9,749 nt of DNA. Origin: an uncultured Clostridium sp. GTDB lineage: Bacteria > Bacillota > Clostridia > Lachnospirales > Lachnospiraceae. The notes beneath the pieces are model-generated. The model did no database searches. It saw only the letters and a program-made list of their open reading frames with translations, and was not told where the DNA came from. Each line of letters begins with the position of its first letter. The first letter of the stretch is position 1. Location: assembly GCA_905192625.1 (NCBI GenBank), contig CAJJLI010000039.1, positions 1 to 9,749 on the forward strand, read 5' to 3'. Of the stretch, positions 7,492 through 9,749 are shown piece after piece. The position numbers and the translations under genes are program-made.

Positions 7492-8418
7492 ATGTATACA
7501 GTTGAGTTAGAAAAATTAGTGGAAAAAATGAAGCTAGAGAATTGTACTCCAGATCTCGATATAAGCAATATAAAGATTACACAACCAGAAGTGAATCGAC
7601 CAGCATTACAATTAACTGGTTTTTTTGATTATTTTGATTCAGATCGTGTTCAAATCATTGGAAATGTAGAGCATGCATATATGCAGAAAATGGAACTTGA
7701 CCATGGTACGGGAATTATGAAAAAACTTATGAGTTTTAAGATGCCATGTATCGTGTTCTGTCGTGGAATCGAGGTATCCGAAGAATTTAAGGTTTTAGCA
7801 TATGAAGCTGAGGTACCAATTTTTAGAACTGAAAAATCAACGTCTTCTTTTATGGGAGAAGTAATTCGTTGGTTAAAGGTTGAGTTAGCACCAAGAATTT
7901 CTATTCACGGAGTACTCGTAGATGTTTACGGTGAAGGTATTCTTATTATGGGCGAAAGTGGAATTGGTAAAAGTGAAGCTGCCCTCGAATTAATAAAAAG
8001 AGGACATCGACTTGTAACGGATGATGTCGTTGAAATAAAAAAAGTAAGTGATGAGACACTAATTGGTACTGCACCTGATATTACTAGACATTTTATTGAA
8101 TTAAGAGGTATTGGTATTATCGATGTTAAAACTTTATTTGGTGTAGAAAGTGTTAAGAATACACAGTCAATTGATTTAGTCATAAAATTAGAAGAGTGGG
8201 ATAAAGATAAAGAGTATGACCGCTTAGGTTTGGATGAACAATATACCGAATTTTTGGGGAATAAAGTAGTTTGTCACAGTATACCAATCCGTCCAGGCCG
8301 TAATCTTGCAGTTATTTGTGAATCTGCAGCGGTTAACTACCGTCAAAAGAAAATGGGATATAATGCTGCACAAGAGTTATATAATCGTGTTACAAACAAT
8401 ATGATGAAAAAGAAATAA
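7492..8418 (+). CDS. hprK: HPr kinase/phosphorylase
   Basis: HprK phosphorylates HPr of the sugar phosphotransferase system on Ser46, and removes that phosphate, according to glycolytic state. HPr-Ser-P then acts with CcpA in carbon catabolite control. The 308-residue length fits the family (about 310). The N-terminal domain (to about 130) is followed by the catalytic P-loop domain: His139 in SIHG, Walker A GESGIGKS (154-161), the acidic pair Asp177-Asp178 in VTDD, and the HprK signature-like ELRGIGIIDVKTLFG. The C-terminal NYRQKKMGYNA stretch is also typical. The ATG is preceded by AAGGAG (7480-7485) at six bases. It has its own promoter and a structured leader, and the glucokinase gene follows 32 bp downstream, so the two are probably one transcription unit. 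The pairing suits a role in sensing glycolytic flux. Nothing is missing. Confidence 0.97.
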   Translation: MYTVELEKLVEKMKLENCTPDLDISNIKITQPEVNRPALQLTGFFDYFDSDRVQIIGNVEHAYMQKMELDHGTGIMKKLMSFKMPCIVFCRGIEVSEEFKVLAYEAEVPIFRTEKSTSSFMGEVIRWLKVELAPRISIHGVLVDVYGEGILIMGESGIGKSEAALELIKRGHRLVTDDVVEIKKVSDETLIGTAPDITRHFIELRGIGIIDVKTLFGVESVKNTQSIDLVIKLEEWDKDKEYDRLGLDEQYTEFLGNKVVCHSIPIRPGRNLAVICESAAVNYRQKKMGYNAAQELYNRVTNNMMKKK

Positions 8419-8450
8419 TACAACATTATAAAAGCGGGGGGCTAACTAAG

Positions 8451-9395
8451 ATGGAGAAGTATTGCTTTGGGATTGATATTGGCGGAACAACAATAAAATG
8501 TGGTTTGTTTACGAACGAAGGAATTTTACTTGAAAAATGGGAGATAGTCACAAGAAGAGAAAACAAAGGGGAATTGGTTCCTTATGACATTGGGGAAACA
8601 ATTCAAGCAAAAATAAAGGAAAGAAACATTGCACGGGAAGCCATTGTTGGAGTGGGAGTTGGAGTACCAGGGCCTATAACAGAAGATGGAACGGTTTTAA
8701 AATGTGCAAACCTTGGATGGGAAATTTTTAATGTAAATGAGAAGCTTGCAGAGGTAACAGGCCTTAAGGTTGCAGCTGCAAACGATGCCAATGTTGCAGC
8801 CCTTGGTGAAATGTGGATGGGTGGCGGCAAAGGATATCAAGATGTAGTTATGGTTACTTTAGGAACTGGTGTTGGCGGTGGAGTAATTATTGGTGGGAAA
8901 GTGATCGCAGGTAGCAATGGAGCAGGCGGAGAAATTGGCCATTTAACCATTGATCCAAACGAAGAAGATATTTGCGGTTGCGGCGGGCATGGACATTTGG
9001 AACAGTATGCATCCGCAACTGGTGTTGTTCGTCTGGCAAAAAAGAAGTTAAAGACGAACAACATACCTACTACACTTTCTGAGTTAACAGAAATTACTGC
9101 AAAAGATATCTTTGACCATGCAAAAGCATCGGATGAAGTAGCAATGTCACTTGTGGATGAACTAGGTAAATATCTTGGCCTTGCATTGTCACATGTTGCT
9201 GCGACGGTGGATCCACAGGTATTTGTAATTGGCGGAGGCGTATCAAAGGCGGGAGATATATTATTGAATGCGATTAAGAAGCACTATAGCAATAATATTT
9301 TATTTGCATTATCAAATAAAGAATTTCACCTTGCTGAGCTTGGAAATGACGCAGGAATTTATGGATGTGCTAAATTAATTTTAAGCAAAAGCTGA
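8451..9395 (+). CDS. glk: ROK-family glucokinase
   Basis: This is a ROK-family sugar kinase of 314 residues, most likely glucokinase, which makes glucose 6-phosphate from glucose and ATP in the cytosol. The phosphate-binding loop is DIGGTTIK (9-16), the catalytic Asp is probably 112 in AANDANVAALGE, and the GTGVGGGVI loop follows. The family zinc site has His164 (EIGHL), Cys175 and Cys177 (CGCGG), but the usual third Cys of CxCGxxGCxE is replaced by His182 (GGHGHLEQY). His may still bind zinc. There is no N-terminal DNA-binding domain, so it is a kinase and not a ROK repressor. The ribosome binding site is an unusual run of six Gs (8436-8441), nine bases before the ATG. Its place directly after hprK supports glucose as substrate, though another hexose or an amino sugar is possible from sequence alone. 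Confidence 0.88.
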   Translation: MEKYCFGIDIGGTTIKCGLFTNEGILLEKWEIVTRRENKGELVPYDIGETIQAKIKERNIAREAIVGVGVGVPGPITEDGTVLKCANLGWEIFNVNEKLAEVTGLKVAAANDANVAALGEMWMGGGKGYQDVVMVTLGTGVGGGVIIGGKVIAGSNGAGGEIGHLTIDPNEEDICGCGGHGHLEQYASATGVVRLAKKKLKTNNIPTTLSELTEITAKDIFDHAKASDEVAMSLVDELGKYLGLALSHVAATVDPQVFVIGGGVSKAGDILLNAIKKHYSNNILFALSNKEFHLAELGNDAGIYGCAKLILSKS

Positions 9396-9523
9396 TATGA
9401 ATTTAGATGCGGGGTTATAGTTTTTAACTGGAAAAATATTTTGGGTTTATTTTTTATGAATGAAACGATAAGTATCTTCATAAATATAAGCTATATATAG
9501 AAATAGGTTTGAGGGATTTCAAT
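9396..9523. other. Short glk-murB spacer with an 8-bp inverted repeat
   Basis: TTTATGAA (9453-9460) and TTCATAAA (9477-9484) form a perfect but all-AT-rich stem with a 16-base loop. No strong terminator or convincing promoter pair was found, so murB may be read from the hprK promoter or from a weak local one. The murB ribosome binding site GAGGG is at 9511-9515. Confidence 0.4.
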
Positions 9524-9749
9524 ATGGAAGATAAGTATCAAAATCAATTTTATATGGAATTGAAAAAAATAGAGGGACTAAATATTACACTTAATGAGCC
9601 ATTACGAAATCATACAACTTTTCGAATTGGTGGGCCTGCAGATTATTTTGTGTGTGCTTTTGATGCATTAATGATTGAGAAGGTAATTTTATTAGCGAAA
9701 CAATTTAAGGTTCCTTACTTTGTGTTAGGCAATGGAAGCGATTTATTGT
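9524..9749 (+). CDS. murB: UDP-N-acetylenolpyruvoylglucosamine reductase, 5' part
   Basis: MurB is a cytosolic FAD enzyme that reduces UDP-GlcNAc-enolpyruvate with NADPH to UDP-N-acetylmuramic acid, the second committed step of peptidoglycan synthesis. The first 75 codons are present and the gene runs off the right edge (family length about 290-310). The FAD-binding domain begins with LRNHTTFRIGGPADYFV (27-43), the usual MurB opening motif, and VLGNGSDLL (67-75) matches the pyrophosphate-binding GxGSNLL motif with Asp in place of the more common Asn. The ATG follows GAGGG at eight bases. In Clostridia murB commonly lies next to hprK and ahead of rapZ, yvcK and whiA-like genes, so those may follow beyond the edge (inference). 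Identity is firm; completeness cannot be judged. Confidence 0.93.
   Translation, partial: MEDKYQNQFYMELKKIEGLNITLNEPLRNHTTFRIGGPADYFVCAFDALMIEKVILLAKQFKVPYFVLGNGSDLL

Noticed and set aside
7926..8183. 85-codon minus-strand open frame inside hprK
   Set aside because: It is antisense to the conserved Walker A and signature region of HPr kinase, with no start signals.
8603..9064. Two 75-codon minus-strand open frames inside glk
   Set aside because: Both are antisense to the conserved ROK kinase domain. Their Pro/Thr-rich composition only reflects the Gly-rich sense strand.

Overview
The window looks like an ordinary low-GC Firmicute chromosome segment. The base composition is AT-rich, Shine-Dalgarno sequences are strong, and the gene set is clostridial. 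The run uvrC, hprK, a ROK glucokinase and murB resembles the hprK-murB neighbourhood of Clostridia, and the FtsH and CTP synthase sequences look like those of Lachnospiraceae. A plant-fermenting Lachnoclostridium-type organism is a reasonable guess, but the sequence alone cannot fix the species.

Layout. Positions 1-248 (minus) hold the start of a LigB/DODA-type extradiol dioxygenase-like gene. It has a good ribosome binding site and a TTG start, but the frame stops after 63 codons, so it is probably a broken remnant. Positions 483-2087 (minus) are pyrG (CTP synthase), preceded by a leader with a convincing intrinsic terminator (attenuator) and a promoter whose start region is an 11-base T run. 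Positions 2267-2927 have no gene but contain about 320 bp of decaying tandem repeats with a 26/27-bp unit and a 53-bp higher-order period. ftsH follows on the plus strand (3025-5103) with a near-consensus promoter and a terminator. uvrC is at 5266-7155, with its start revised to the second ATG, which lies behind a clean ribosome binding site. After an unusually purine-rich spacer and a good extended -10 promoter come hprK (7492-8418), with a structured 5' leader, and a ROK-family glucokinase (8451-9395). The 5' end of murB begins at 9524 and runs off the right edge.

How the genes fit together. These are mostly housekeeping genes: CTP supply, membrane proteolysis, nucleotide excision repair, carbon catabolite control (HPr kinase), glucose phosphorylation and peptidoglycan precursor synthesis. 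hprK and glk are 32 bp apart and probably co-transcribed, linking glycolytic sensing to glucose entry. murB may be read from the same promoter.

I found no mobile element, CRISPR array, tRNA, rRNA or defence system, and no clearly new multi-gene system. The most interesting material is non-coding: the pyrG leader, the tandem repeat array upstream of ftsH and the folded hprK leader.
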